Assembly (NCBI GenBank): GCA_000349905.1
Contig: KB722738.1
Location: 2,241,350-2,305,349 of the forward strand
Length of the DNA stretch: 64,000 nt
Origin: Volvariella volvacea V23
Taxonomy: Eukaryota; Basidiomycota; Agaricomycetes; Agaricales; Pluteaceae
Direction of reading: 5' to 3'
This document shows, one piece after another, positions 34,470-46,600 of this stretch. Position 1 is the stretch's first letter, and the number at the start of each line of letters is the position of its first letter. The notes under the pieces were generated by a model, which worked only from the letters and a program-made list of their open reading frames with translations, was not told the DNA's origin and did not search any database. Position numbers and translations under genes: made by a program.

Positions 34470-35768
34470 ATGTCGTTCCGGGCACCTTCAGGATTGCTCT
34501 TGAGGGGCGCAACGTCGTCTCTTTCAACCACGAAGATACAGTCATGCTGTGGGCCTCTTCGAAGGCTTGATCTTGCTCGGAAACTGTCAACAAGCACATC
34601 CACACCACAGGTAGTGGATCTTGCGTACAACGCAGTGCTCCCAGAAGACGGCAATGCCCAAGAAAATCCGCTTGTGATCCTTCACGGTCTATTGTGAGCT
34701 TGAAAACCTCTATAGAGAGCCCGCCGGTCGCTAATATTGCGAGTTTAGTGGTTCCAAGCGAAACTGGACGTCCCTTACTAAGGCATTCGCTCGCGACCTC
34801 GGACGGCCCGTATATGCGCTCGACTTACGGAATCAAGGATCTTCACCGCACGCATCGCCCATGACCTATACCCACATGGCCGCAGATGTTCTACACTTCA
34901 TCCAAAAGCACTCGCTCCGCGACGTCGCTCTGCTAGGACATTCCATGTATGCAATTCGGTTCTCTCGTTGGAACGTCGCGCTTTATCAGCTCAAAGGGGA
35001 GGAAAGGTAGCAATGGCGCTTGCCCTAAACCCCTCATTGCCTTCAGGACTATTGTCGCATTTGATAGTGGAGGACATTGCACCCGTCCAGGCCGATATCT
35101 CCGACGAATTCAAGGCTTATGTGAAAGCAATGAAGAGAATTGAGGAGGTTGGTGTTAGAACACGGAAGGAGGCAGCTGAAATATTGAGTCAATATGAAAA
35201 GGTACGCATTTCTGTGTATATATCTTGATCCGGCACTTACATATGTCCAACTCCAAAGGATATTCCTATCCAGCAATTCCTCTTGACTAATCTCATCGTA
35301 CCTCCAGCCTCATCCGAACATCCAGCCAAATTCCAAGTCCCATTAGATGTCATAGACAGGGCCATCCCCGACATAGGCACATTCCCTTATACACCAGGTG
35401 AGCGTACCTGGGATGGCCGGACGCTCTTCGTTAAGGGCTCCCGGAGCAAGTAAGTATCGGTGATACCGGTTTATAATTGGAACCGGATCTGACAACGATG
35501 GGTAATAGGTATATTAACCATCACAACCTGCCTCTTTGCTCCCAATTCTTCCCATCTATGAAGCTAGAAACCCTCGAGACTGGTCATTGGGGTAAGTACT
35601 GATTTGGTGAATCTCGAAGAGGGGCTAATTGTATTTTGTTTTCCATTGTGGTGTTATAGTCCATTCAGAAAGGTATGCCTTAAACGCTCTAGTCTTGAAC
35701 CTAATGCTAACACGAAGTCAAGGCCCAACGAGTTCAGAGAGCTCATAAATACCTTTGTGACGAACTAA
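34470..35768 (+). CDS. Mitochondrial alpha/beta hydrolase, ABHD11 type
   Basis: ABHD11-type hydrolases are mitochondrial alpha/beta-fold enzymes; the human protein protects the lipoylated 2-oxoglutarate dehydrogenase complex. The first 50 residues (MSFRAPSGLLLRGATSSLST, with many Arg and Ser and almost no acid) look like a mitochondrial targeting sequence. The fold follows: NPLVILHGLF with the oxyanion HG motif, GSKRNWTSLTKAFARDLGRP, VYALDLRNQGSSPHASPMTY, and the nucleophile elbow LLGHSMGGKVAMALALNPS. LIVEDIAPVQADISDEF is a family mark. The catalytic His is in LETGHWVHSERP near the end. About six introns keep frame; the protein is near 310 residues and ends INTFVTN with TAA at 35766-35768. 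The nearby partial copy of its 3' end shows that this locus was duplicated locally. Confidence 0.9.
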
Positions 35769-36292
35769 ATCCAGTGGATATATGATACCAGATATATTAA
35801 AGTCGTCTGTAGATCTACATGCATACGATAACCTAATTCTTCGTAGACGATTATCCCAAACCCTGTTTGGTGGGCAAACATAAAAATTAACTCCATCAGC
35901 CCCCTACAGCCTACTCCCGAGAAGCAAGTACAACGACACGCATAAATGAAAAAGGACCTTGTTCATGTCTATACAGAATATAGCCGGGCTCGGTGACATA
36001 CAGCAATTATGTCTTGTCTCGTTCGAAGTTTCACGAGAAGATACCTCACATTTGACATTGACGACCCAACTTCCAATGGCATTTTGCACTGCGATGTCGT
36101 ATACGAATCTAATACCTCAAATCCAAGTCATTACTTCGTAAAATCCATACCCAATCCTGGATCGTTTGCACGTCATGCTTGTCTAGCTGACAAAAAACCA
36201 GTGGTTGGGAGTCGGTACCTGGTGCCAACCCTTCAAATTCCAGCTATTCGGTGGAATCGATAATAATCACCTCGCTATCTGAATGGAAAACC
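35769..36292. other. 3' flank of the ABHD11-type gene
   Basis: The first 140 bp are the source of the downstream copy. A plus frame at 36009-36263 (84 codons, true ATG) has no known motif. Confidence 0.45.
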
Positions 36293-36811
36293 TCATCTTC
36301 TCTCGCCTGCTTCTTCATCAATAATATCGTCTACACTCTTCACACTGAGACCGGACTCCACGCTCCTTCGCCACTCTAGAATAGTCAACCCATCCCACTC
36401 TTCCGAAGGGCAACCACCATCCGCCATGTCAGCTGGGTGCTCGGCGTTCGACGTTTCAATATATTCGTGTCTGGCCTCTCCTTTTTCGTCACAAACTGAG
36501 CCTGAATATGTAGAGGTCCCCTCAAAATCTGTGCGCCCTTCTCCAAGCTTGACGAGGCTCTGAGCTTGCTGTTCCGTGTTGTTTTTCCAACGCCTGGTTT
36601 CCTTATGAAACCACTGGGACTGATACTCAGAGATCTTACGGAGCGCGTGGTATGCTTCAAGAAAGCCACAGAATGACCCCAAGTCATATACCATCAGCAG
36701 TGGCTGTATGACATACACTGGTGAGATCATGCTAGAGGCTGATGTCGACATTGCTAATGGAGAGCTAGGTAATGCTTGGGTTGAACTTGAAGTAGCTCTT
36801 GCTTTTGCCAT
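36293..36811 (-). CDS. Possible small unrecognised gene between the duplicated segments
   Basis: An open frame of 172 residues from ATG 36811. It is Ser-rich at the start (ATSSSTQALPSSPLAMSTSA), then has a helical-looking stretch (FLEAYHALRKISEYQSQWFH), and an acidic end (SGLSVKSVDDIIDEEAGERR). I do not recognise it. It has no signal peptide and no clear membrane span. It lies in the DNA between the intact ABHD11 3' end and its decayed copy, so it may have arrived with, or been trapped by, that rearrangement. A chance frame remains possible. Confidence 0.35.
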   Translation of the reverse strand: MAKARATSSSTQALPSSPLAMSTSASSMISPVYVIQPLLMVYDLGSFCGFLEAYHALRKISEYQSQWFHKETRRWKNNTEQQAQSLVKLGEGRTDFEGTSTYSGSVCDEKGEARHEYIETSNAEHPADMADGGCPSEEWDGLTILEWRRSVESGLSVKSVDDIIDEEAGERR

Positions 36812-37237
36812 CCCACTGGCATGCAGTTTCGAGCAATTAACAAAGAGCAAGGACAGTGGAAAAGGACGTATGCAGATGGAATCGTTGATGGAGATAATTG
36901 GTGTTTAACCAAGACGAGCAATGAGTCTAGTACGTTGGTCTCCTTAGACTCTCCTATTACCATGCGACAAGGAGACAACGCAACGACACTGCATGTTGCT
37001 TTGTGAGCACTTGAGAGGCAGTTATAACAGGTCTCTTGTATTTTTTCGTGGTGCGGACTGTATTTTGACCATAGCGATCTTAAGGTCCAGTTGCGCACTG
37101 TGTTTAGCTGAGCGGAGTGGTGACCTGGTGACAGGTGATATGGCCGCTGACTCAGCAGGGCTTTTGTAGCATGCTGATAGCCACAGGACCCGATACCCTT
37201 TTCACAGTACTAGGAAAGAAAGAGAACCGTTGAAAAA
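36812..37237. other. Intergenic, nothing seen
   Basis: No gene or repeat that I can identify. It ends where similarity to the ABHD11 3' region starts. Confidence 0.4.
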
Positions 37238-37645
37238 TGTATTGGATCTGACGAGAATGGTATATCAACCATCACAACCTACCTCTCATCCCCTAATTCT
37301 TCCTGTCTATGAAGCTAGAAACCTCGAGATCGGTCATTGGGGTGAGCACTAATCTGGTGAATCTCGGAGACGCTTGTTTTCCATGATAGCTTCACAGTTC
37401 ATTCAGAGCGATATGCTTTGAAACGTATCTAATTTTCTAATCTTAAACCTAGTACTAATGCGAAGTCGAGGCCCAACGAGAGCTCATAAATACCTTTGTG
37501 GCGAACCAAATCCACTGGATATGTGATACCAGATATATTCAAGTCGTCAGTAATTCCACTTGCATACAATAACTTAATTCGCCATAGAAAATCACCACAA
37601 TACCCTGTTCGGTGCAAATATATAGAACATCAACTCCATCAGCTC
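37238..37645 (+). pseudogene. Decayed partial copy of the 3' end of the ABHD11-type gene
   Basis: This stretch matches 35490-35905 base for base over long runs, including intron sequence and the 3' flank, for example CTATGAAGCTAGAAAC and GATACCAGATATATT in both. Differences break it: one C is lost where the source has GAAACCCTCG, seven bases are missing after CCCAACGAG, and the stop TAA has become CAA. It contains no promoter or 5' exons. It ends at the stop codon of the 901-residue gene on the other strand, so the two overlap slightly. Confidence 0.85.
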
Positions 37646-40344
37646 CCTTCAACAATCTTCAAAAATTCCTCTTCAGTCCAACTACCCCGAGATCTGTCCT
37701 GACAAGCTGCAATCAACCTTTTCCCAATTTCCTCCAAAGATACAAGTTCCCATTCATCCGAGTTCTCGATGCTATGCGAGAGTTCCTGTAACCTATTGAT
37801 GATTGATGCACGAACGTTCTTCTTGTTGGGCCTATCCAAGCCACGTTGTTCGCTGTTTCCTTGTTCGATGCTTAAATCCAATTCTGGTGGTGGACTTGCA
37901 CGCCCTTCTGCACCCCGCTTCCCACTCTTCCTCAGGGCCAAGTAGCGCGAACTAGTGCTATTTCTACGGAGAGGACCATTAATATTGACGCTGGGCGAAC
38001 CCAGCCACCAAGCCGTCGGGCTGGCGTCCCTCGCTACAGAGCTCGATGATGATCCACGGGGAGGCGTGGAGGTGTTTGAGGGACCGCCCACGATGATGGT
38101 GGAAGATACGGTCTGGGCTCTGCTCCTCCTGTTGAGCTTTGTGTTGATCCAAGTTCCAGATGCGGAAGGGCTGTGGGACAGACCGATGAGATACGATGAT
38201 GGCGAAGACGACATAAATTGTGTAGGATTTCCGTGCCTCATGATGAGGCTGTTGTGACGTACGATACGAGTTGATGTTATAGAGGGCAATGAAGAAGAAC
38301 TAGGAAATGCTGTTGGTATGAGGACGGCCACTTCTGAAGGGGCGGTGGGCAAGTGTGGATGCGTGTGTGAATGAGTTGGTGCTGCTATTGATCGTGACCC
38401 GGAAGCCGAGGTTAAAGACGAAGAAGAGGCTGGAATTAAAGATGCAGTCGAATTTGATCGTTTCATTGAGGGTCCCTTTGAACTTGACGATACTGAAGAG
38501 AAGGTGCTTCCGAAGAATTTGGTGGCTTGGAGTGTTAGTCCTCGTTTCCGTGTAGATGGCGCTGTCAAGTTGTTAGGGCCCTTGGACACAGCTACGCCAT
38601 TTTCCGTCGAATGAGAGCGAGATTGGTAGTACTTGAACATATCCTCGAAGTTGAATTGAATAAAGTTACCCATGAACGGTCCTCTAGCACCCGATACTCC
38701 ATTACTAGTGTGGCTGCCAGCAGTACTACTCCTTGTCAGCTGAGGCCCCAACCGCGTATGCGACCGCGAACGCGGGGGTGTACTCGTAAACACAGGCAAT
38801 GGCAGTGAAATGATCTGAACACCGCGATTTCCACCGTCTCCTGCGAGACCTACGCCACCACGGCAGGACCCGGATTCGACAATTTGATTAGCATCCCATA
38901 TCCCATCCAACGTAAGGGCAGAAAGGGGGGTTGAATGGTACTGGACGGGAGCGAAACTATAGGCTTCGTGCACGCGAGCTAAGTCCGGGACGTCTGGTTC
39001 GGAAAGTGGGCCTTGGTCCTCCTCGTAGAGACTTTTGGGAGAGTACTGATATTCGTAGTGATTTAAGGGAGATGGGAGTGCTGGGGAGGGAAAGTTGGGT
39101 GTGTATGCTGGAACTGGGATTTGGATTGGACTCGGGGTGGGGAAGGTAGGGTTGCTGGTGGAGGTCGTTGTGATCTTATCAGAGTCATCGCATGTTGTCA
39201 TTATTCCTTGACGTTGTTCGGTTTCTTTCCCTTTCTTGCTGTTCATTCTAGAGTGCAGGATTGTCGCGTCGTTACTATAGGTCTCATCCGTCGGCGTTGT
39301 GGGCTCGGGAGATGGAGGGAACGAGATCGTTGATGGGGTGGCCAGCGTTGGTGTGCTCGGGAGTGTCTGTTTCTCCTCGTGTTCGTCGTCTTTTGGTGCA
39401 TTGTTCAAGTTGTACAGTTTCGAATCCTTGAGCGGTGTAATGACAGATGGAGGACGAGCCACCCTGCTCTTCCTCCGTACCTTACCTTGCGACCCAGAAG
39501 CATTCTCAGATCCAGAAGTGACGCTCTCGGCCTCAGATGTTCCATGGAATTCCTGCTTTTGTTTACTGTCGTTGGTAGTAGGCGACCGAGAAACCAAGGG
39601 ACTTGAGATCAAATTCGAACTCGAACAAGGGAAAGGCGCCGGATCACATTTCGCTTGCGAATTATCAAGATAAAATTCCGACACAGTAAAGTCCAAACCT
39701 GAAACGTGCTCGCTCCAGTCTTCAATGAATATTTCCGGACGGATGAAGGTGGTTGCCCCAGGGGTTGAGACGTTGTAGCCGTTTCGACGAGGGATGGAGA
39801 GATGGAAGCGACGACGGTTGGGGGTGGTTTGGCTTTGGCTTGTTGGCTGACCAGTACTATTGTTCGACTTGAAAAATTTGTTGATGAGATAGATAGGTCG
39901 GGGGAAGCGCCTTCTTTGTTTAGAGCTACCAGCACCAGAGTCGGCAGTGGATGGAGTCATATGGGAGGGGATCCCGGGATTGGATACAGGCAGAACAGGG
40001 AGATCTGGAATATGCATAGGCGCAATTGCGTTATATTGTCGGAAATTGGGTGTATTAACGTGGATAAAATGTTTCATTGGAAGCGATTTCCATTGAAACG
40101 TACCTTTATTGACCACGAAACTCGAACCTGTACTGTGAGTAGGTTCAGTTATAACTGGTGTACCTACATGGCCTTGGTTGGCAACAGGCGAGTCACCAGC
40201 TGCATCGCCGTCAGTTGTACCAATACGAGCCTCTTCGTCCTGAGTGGGAGGTTGCCTAGGTTTTCGAATGCGAAGAACCCGGAGGAGCGAGTGCCAAACG
40301 AAGAGTATGAGCTTGAAAAGATGAGATAGGAAATTTCCGGGCAT
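37639..40344 (-). CDS. 901-residue Ser/Pro/Thr-rich protein, intronless, function unknown
   Basis: One uninterrupted frame, unusual next to the intron-rich neighbours. The N-terminus MPGNFLSHLFKLILFVWHSL is hydrophobic and is followed by basic residues (RVLRIRKPR), so it may anchor the protein in a membrane. The middle is low complexity and rich in Ser, Pro and Thr, with basic patches (RRKSRVARPP, RRFHLSIPRR) and runs such as TLPSTPTLATPSTISFPPSP. The last 45 residues (HSIENSDEWELVSLEEIGKR, then EEEFLKIVEG) look folded and may be the conserved part. I do not recognise a family; a signalling or cell-wall scaffold is only a guess. The true ATG is at 40344, because the frame's earlier TTG is not a normal start. 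The gene is 320 bp downstream of the fatty acid synthase on the same strand. Confidence 0.7.
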   Translation of the reverse strand: MPGNFLSHLFKLILFVWHSLLRVLRIRKPRQPPTQDEEARIGTTDGDAAGDSPVANQGHVGTPVITEPTHSTGSSFVVNKGTFQWKSLPMKHFIHVNTPNFRQYNAIAPMHIPDLPVLPVSNPGIPSHMTPSTADSGAGSSKQRRRFPRPIYLINKFFKSNNSTGQPTSQSQTTPNRRRFHLSIPRRNGYNVSTPGATTFIRPEIFIEDWSEHVSGLDFTVSEFYLDNSQAKCDPAPFPCSSSNLISSPLVSRSPTTNDSKQKQEFHGTSEAESVTSGSENASGSQGKVRRKSRVARPPSVITPLKDSKLYNLNNAPKDDEHEEKQTLPSTPTLATPSTISFPPSPEPTTPTDETYSNDATILHSRMNSKKGKETEQRQGIMTTCDDSDKITTTSTSNPTFPTPSPIQIPVPAYTPNFPSPALPSPLNHYEYQYSPKSLYEEDQGPLSEPDVPDLARVHEAYSFAPVQYHSTPLSALTLDGIWDANQIVESGSCRGGVGLAGDGGNRGVQIISLPLPVFTSTPPRSRSHTRLGPQLTRSSTAGSHTSNGVSGARGPFMGNFIQFNFEDMFKYYQSRSHSTENGVAVSKGPNNLTAPSTRKRGLTLQATKFFGSTFSSVSSSSKGPSMKRSNSTASLIPASSSSLTSASGSRSIAAPTHSHTHPHLPTAPSEVAVLIPTAFPSSSSLPSITSTRIVRHNSLIMRHGNPTQFMSSSPSSYLIGLSHSPSASGTWINTKLNRRSRAQTVSSTIIVGGPSNTSTPPRGSSSSSVARDASPTAWWLGSPSVNINGPLRRNSTSSRYLALRKSGKRGAEGRASPPPELDLSIEQGNSEQRGLDRPNKKNVRASIINRLQELSHSIENSDEWELVSLEEIGKRLIAACQDRSRGSWTEEEFLKIVEGS

Positions 40345-40664
40345 GATAGGTGATGGTCTCGTAGTCAAACCGGATGGGCTGTAGGGAGTGAGTCAGTATA
40401 TAGTCGATGTCATCCACACCTTTCTTTCAGAGCCATCTCGAAGAACGTTGAACTCTGCCCAGCGGGCGTAGTGTCAAGTTCCAAGTTTAGAGTAAGCAAG
40501 ATAGGTAATCGGACTCAGATGTACGCTCCGGGCACCGCCACAACCAGATGAACGAAAATGCAATATAATATAGTCATCAAACTCTACGACAAATATTCAC
40601 TATAAGAATTTCATTGCGTTAGGTGTGTAGTTCGTTGTCAAAGATCTGCATCCCCTCCGATCGT
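40345..40664. other. Intergenic between FAS 3' end and the 901-residue gene
   Basis: 320 bp that must hold the FAS terminator and the next promoter. No distinct element is seen. Confidence 0.4.
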
Positions 40665-43600
40665 CTAACTGGAGAATTGAGCTTGAGCGAAGGCAATAGC
40701 AACGGTCTTCGAAAAACGTCAGCCCCATTTACTAGTATCGAAGTCGTCCAAAACGTACCTCCGAGTGGCTGAGAGAAATCAAAACACGACTAATCCCCTT
40801 GGCCTTGGCTTGTACCTTGGCTTCTCGATGCAGATCGACGATTGGGACACCATCTTCATTGTTGATGATTTCAATATCCTTCATCGAAGCAGCAGCACCC
40901 TTCGAAGCAATTCCGAGCGCTTTAAATACGGCCTCTTTTCCAACCCAGCGAGCGGCAAAGGAAGAAGCTGGAGAAGGTTGGGATCTGCAGTAAGCGACCT
41001 CTGCATCCGTGAAGTTCCGTGCAACAAAGTTGGGGTTGGAGGAGGGAACGGCAGAAATCAGTTCTATAGGCGAGCCGTTAGGTTTGATTCAAGAGGCTTG
41101 AAGGCAGAGCTCACCTTGGTCAACACCAACACCAGCAACAGAGCCTATGTTACTGTCCATGGCACTTAATATAGTCGGGGCGTTTCGTGAGTCAATACGA
41201 GCTTCCGTGGGTTGATCAGTTGCAAAGGTATAATATCCAGTCTTGGGGTCGCGTTTTGCTCGTGAAAGGGAGTTCAAGAGAACCCTGCCCTCCAAGTCAG
41301 CGGTGTACGGTGGTTCATCCTTAATCTTCACAAGCGAGTTCTTCGTCATCATCTCACTCATGGCTTTGTACGACTGCGAGGCTCGGGTCTTATTGAGCGC
41401 TTTGTATTGTTCGTAGCGTGCGGGTTCAAGTATTCCGAAGAGATAACGGGGATGAACAATAACTGCGATACCACCAACTTGACCAAAACCGAATGAAGAC
41501 TAGCCGGACCATGAACACAAGTATAAAGATTAGCCAACTTATGAGAACTTACGAGAGCACCAGCACGGATACCATCAGTATAAATCGTTTTCGACGGGAA
41601 CATGAGGAAGTGGCGGTCTTGGAAGTGAGAGTCCACATTACTAGGAAGGATTAGTGTGTTGCGAAAAATTCCATATAAAGGACGACATACTCGCAGTTAC
41701 GGATTCCAGGAATGATACCAGTGATGACAGACTGCAACAGTCCCACCACCTGGAAAGCTGCAGAACCACCCTTTGTGTGACCAAGCAAGCTCTTCTGTGC
41801 TGTGGCTGGTACTGCGTTTCCAGGGGTGCGAGAAATAGTGGTAAAGATATCATTCCAAATATTAGTCTCGTTCTCTTCCTGTGATCATAAAACAGTTAGA
41901 AATGGAGTGCATTCAGTAAATATAAAGACGCACATTGGCACCTGTGCTAGTTCCATGGATTGAGAGGACCCCAATATCGTCTGCAGTCAAACCCCAAACC
42001 GCGAGAGCACGTCGCAGTGGAGAAATATGTGGGTCGCTTCCCTCGAGCATTCCATAAACAGCTTGAGCATCCTTCTCTTGTTGAGCAGCCTCACGCTCTA
42101 TATCTGCGACGCGCTGAGCAAAGTAGTCCGCTGAATTCACGTCTCCTTGCTGCTTGCGTAGCTCAACATCATCTCGTAACAGTTCGTGTTCGTGGGTAAG
42201 CCAATCCGCAATCTGCTTGCGCCTAAAGGCCAATTGTCGTGCGCGGTAGCTCATGGACAAGAGAGGAATTGGGTGCTTTGAAGGAATCTCGCGAGCTACT
42301 GTTAGCGGACCCTGTCCAGGAGCAGGTATTGTGCGGCCAGCCTTATCCCTGGAGAGTCTGGTGAGCAAGAGAAAAATAGCGCGTTTGGATGAACTTACGT
42401 CGATGTCGAAGTAAATGCAACAATTCCACGAATTGGACAACCAAGCTCTAGGGCAGTTTTTGCATTCATGACAACATAGGCACCAGCGCCTTGCGATTCC
42501 ATGAACTACAAAACGATTAGCATTAGAGACGGAATAGTGTTGCCGTAGCTGTAACGTACCCCAGAGCGAGTCGTCGTACCAGGTCTCGACATTTCCATGG
42601 GCTCTCGGCCCATGGAAAATTCCTTCTCGGCGTCGCTGGTCGTTTTCAAGTTAGCAAATTCATAGGAACCCTCCTCGCTAGTGTCATCAAACCCGCCCGC
42701 AATCATGATTTTAGCCTTTCCTGAAAAGATTGTATCGCATGCTATTTCAAGGGATTGTAAGGCAGTCGCACTGTAGGACGACAATCAGAACAAATGACTT
42801 GCAGTTGAACGACGAGGACTGACCAAGCACCAACAGGAATTTTGATGGGACCACTAGACGAGAGCAACAGGAGGTTTATCCAACCAGCTGTAGTGTTAAT
42901 AAATCTGCACAACTGTAAGCAAGGAACTTGATCATATTATGACAAAACTTACGTTTCCTGGAGAATATCATTCTGGACCTCCTGGTCATCTCGCCGATCT
43001 TTGAACATCTTGGCCATGCTAACGACGCCACCCATCCCACTCCCAAGCGATGAACCAATGTCGGAGGGGTGAATATGTTGGTACAATTCGTATGGATCTG
43101 TGATACCGGATGCATTGAGGGCCTCAGCTGTGGCAATAAGAGCCCACAATGTCGTCCTGTCTGTTTGAGCGATAATATCTTCGGGGATTCCATAGCGGCC
43201 TGCGTGCCAGCCTGTAGGGATCTGACCAGCAACGGTCCTGCTAAACTTGAAAGCCTTCGGGACAAAAACGCAGGCACCCTTTTTCAGCTTAGCAAACCAC
43301 TGGCCGCGTTCTCCTTGCCAGGTGTCGCAATTGTCACCGTGGTGAAGCTTAAACTTCTGAGCTTCGGGTTCAGCCACCTCGATGGGCTCGAGGTCATGAA
43401 GCAGTACAATCTCCTGGTTGAAAACTTTCTTGTTGGGGTCATAACCGCGGAATAACTCGGGTTCTACGAGAGGTAACTTAGAGGGAGTTACGCAGAGAGT
43501 GGTGTCACTTACCAATAAGTCGGATACCAGCATGAGCCAATATGTCGTTTTCGTAACGGCCTTTGACACTGTTGTCTTCAACAGGCTCATTGGTTTTGCT

Positions 43601-46600
43601 GTCAACCCAGCCAACATAGTAAGAACCATCCTTGAGACGCCCGTCAAAGTGCTTGATGAAGCCCATAATCCAGGCCATCTCAATACATCCTTCAAGAGTG
43701 AACTCCCCTCTAGCCTCCATCTCCCACCTGGTACGCGAACTTCCCCAGGGTCCGACTTCGCCAAAGCCAGTAATAACGGCCACCTTCTCCAAATCAACGA
43801 GACCCCGTAATTGGGTGAGATCATGGAACGAGTCTGTAGGCTCTAGTTCGGGGAAATTGAAACGATAATTGGCCCTTGGAAGAATTTCAATGGTCCGAGA
43901 AAGCTTTTCGGCCTCAGAACCACGGAGGACCTTGTGGTCCAATACCGTATCTCGAGCAATCGCGCGTTGAAGATCCGATTTCTGGGTAAGGTCGCCTCGA
44001 ATGCGACTAATCACCTCATTGAGGTCTGGTATACGATTCCAACCTCCGCTCAAATCAGCCCAGATAGGTTCGACTTGTGTGATGCTGAAGAGGAGGGGGT
44101 GCATTAAACCGAGGATATTGAATGCCATCTCCTTTGCCGAGAATGTGCGCAGACCGTGACCCTCCAAGTGTTGAGAGACAATATTATTTTGGGCCATGAG
44201 TCCAGTGCCCCTCGTCCAACTATGAGTGATATAAGTTTCAGATTCGATTAAGTAGGATGTAGAGACTTACCCGATGAACGCACCAGCCAGGCAAAGGTAT
44301 TCTCCCCAACTCTCGGAGCTCCAACGCTGGAATAGAGTCTCTAACGAAATCTTAGACTCCGAGTAGAGCCCATCGTTGCCGAAGCCACCATGATTTGGAG
44401 AAAGAGGAAGGATTACTTGAGTTGGGCGAGTGACGATGTGCCTTTGAGCCTTCTTGGCCTTGACCGCTCCCATAAGCCTGAGCAAGTTGACCAACATCAT
44501 TCGGTGAGCCACCTCGGATTTGTCATCTAGACTATCAATCTCCCGTCCATTTTCAGCAAGACCCGCGAAGGGAATGATATAGTCGAGGTCCATGCCGAGG
44601 TTGCTGTAGATATAATCAACGAGTGCCTCAATATCTTGCTTCGACGCTTGGTTGAAAGGAACAACAGTGAGAGCAGCGCCACGACTACCGCAGGTTTGGA
44701 AGATCGACTGGTAAAACTCTACGGTCTTGCGGCTATAGCTCGATGTAGTGATGATGACGTTCGCACCACCAGCCAAGAGACCTTTGACGATCTCAATGCC
44801 GATGGAGCCCTTCCCAACACCAGTGAGTAACGCGTTCTTGCCCATGAAGGTCGTACCAGACGTTGCGATTTCGCGGAGGACGTCGAGGTAAACACTGGTC
44901 AAATTGCTGCTATACTCCCAGTCGGTGCCAACCTTACGCTTAAGGTGGAGGAGCGGAACCTTATCGGCCGAAATCATGGTGACGCTCGAGAGTTGTGGAC
45001 GCAAGAACTGTGACGAGGAGCGACGAGTGCGAGCGGGGATACGCAAATTGGGGCTAAAGCTCTTATGGATGGACTGTGCCACATCTTCGTACAGAGCCTT
45101 GATGCGATTCTTCTGGTCGATACTGATACCCGGTTGCGACTTCACGACGTTCCATAACTTGAGGACATTGTCTTGAACCTTCTTGATATTGACGAACTCT
45201 GGCGCTGTATCGCCATTTGCCATCTCATCGACATATTCCTCTAGTTTTCTCACTCCTTCGCGTGTGATTTCAGAGTACACGATATCACCCTTCTTGGTGA
45301 CCTCAGTGTGAGGAGCAGTTGGGAACGTAACTGACAGAGAACTCAGTTTGAGTACCAGATAGGAGATTCCAATACTCACCATCCTTGTAAACCGGTGGTT
45401 TCCCGATCACAGCTCTTGTATTTTTTATCAGCTCTTGACCAAACTCCTTGGCTAGCTTGTATGTGTCGCCCTTGGAAGGATCCGTATTGTCGATATAGTA
45501 TTGCATGTAGGCGAGGGTATGGTCATCAGCCCGATTCAGAAGTGCGATACAACGAGCGGTAATTTCACGATCAACCGTAGTGAGGCGGCCGTGGATGATG
45601 TCGTAGTACATCAGAAGAGCATCTTGCTGAGCCCAGTTCCAATAAGAGTCGAAGTGGCGAGCCTTAAGGGGATCGAAACGAGGTTGAATGTTCTCAATGT
45701 AGTAATCGCCGTGTTCACGAGTGATACTGTCGAGCTTGGCTTGTAAGGCCTGTACATTGGCCCTCTCCTGATCGTACTTCAATTCACCGGCACGAGGATC
45801 GCGTTTGAGGTAGCGCATATAAAGCTCGATATGTCGAGCGAAAAATGTTTCCTGCTCCGCTTGGAACTTCAAGAACTCTTCGCTGTTGATCACAGCTCCA
45901 CCACTTGAACCTCCCACAGCGCCAGGACTTCCAGGAACAGCGAGAGAGATACCGGAGCGCTGTGCATAGACCTGGACAACACTATCTAACCAGGACTTAG
46001 CCTCTTGCTCAGAACCAAGACGCTTGGGTGGTTCAAGGGTGGTGGCTAGGAGAAGGACACCATCGGCGCGAAGAGGCCCAAGACCCCAAGTCTTGGAGAG
46101 GTAGGACTTAACTGCCGATACATTGAATCCGCCTGGCATCTTGCCGCCAATAAGACGAGCAATAAGACCAGTGCTGTATTTGCCAAGATTGCCATTGAAA
46201 CCTGTATTGAGAGCAGCACCCAGTTCTTCGAGCGGCAATTCTTCACCCTTCTCGGGTGCAGAGCTGAACTCCTGTTGCAAATCCCCCAAGATTTCGTTCT
46301 GTAGGGTAGATTTACCTCCCACCAGGTCCTTGATAGACTTCGAGAGAGGGACTTCGTCCACTCGCTTCTTGAGCTTCTGGGCAACAATGACAAGGAGAGT
46401 GTCGATTGCTTTGATATGGACATCTTCGATGGCTGTAACCGGACCAGATGGGGCAGCGACTGGGGTAGGAGTCGACACAACTACAGCGGCGGCAGGGACT
46501 GAAGTTGGCGTTTCTGACGGCGACTCTTCAGCAGAGGCGCTCTCAGGTTCGTCCTCGTTCTGGTAGTATATCTCCTTCGTGTTCTTCGAATGGCAAAGGA

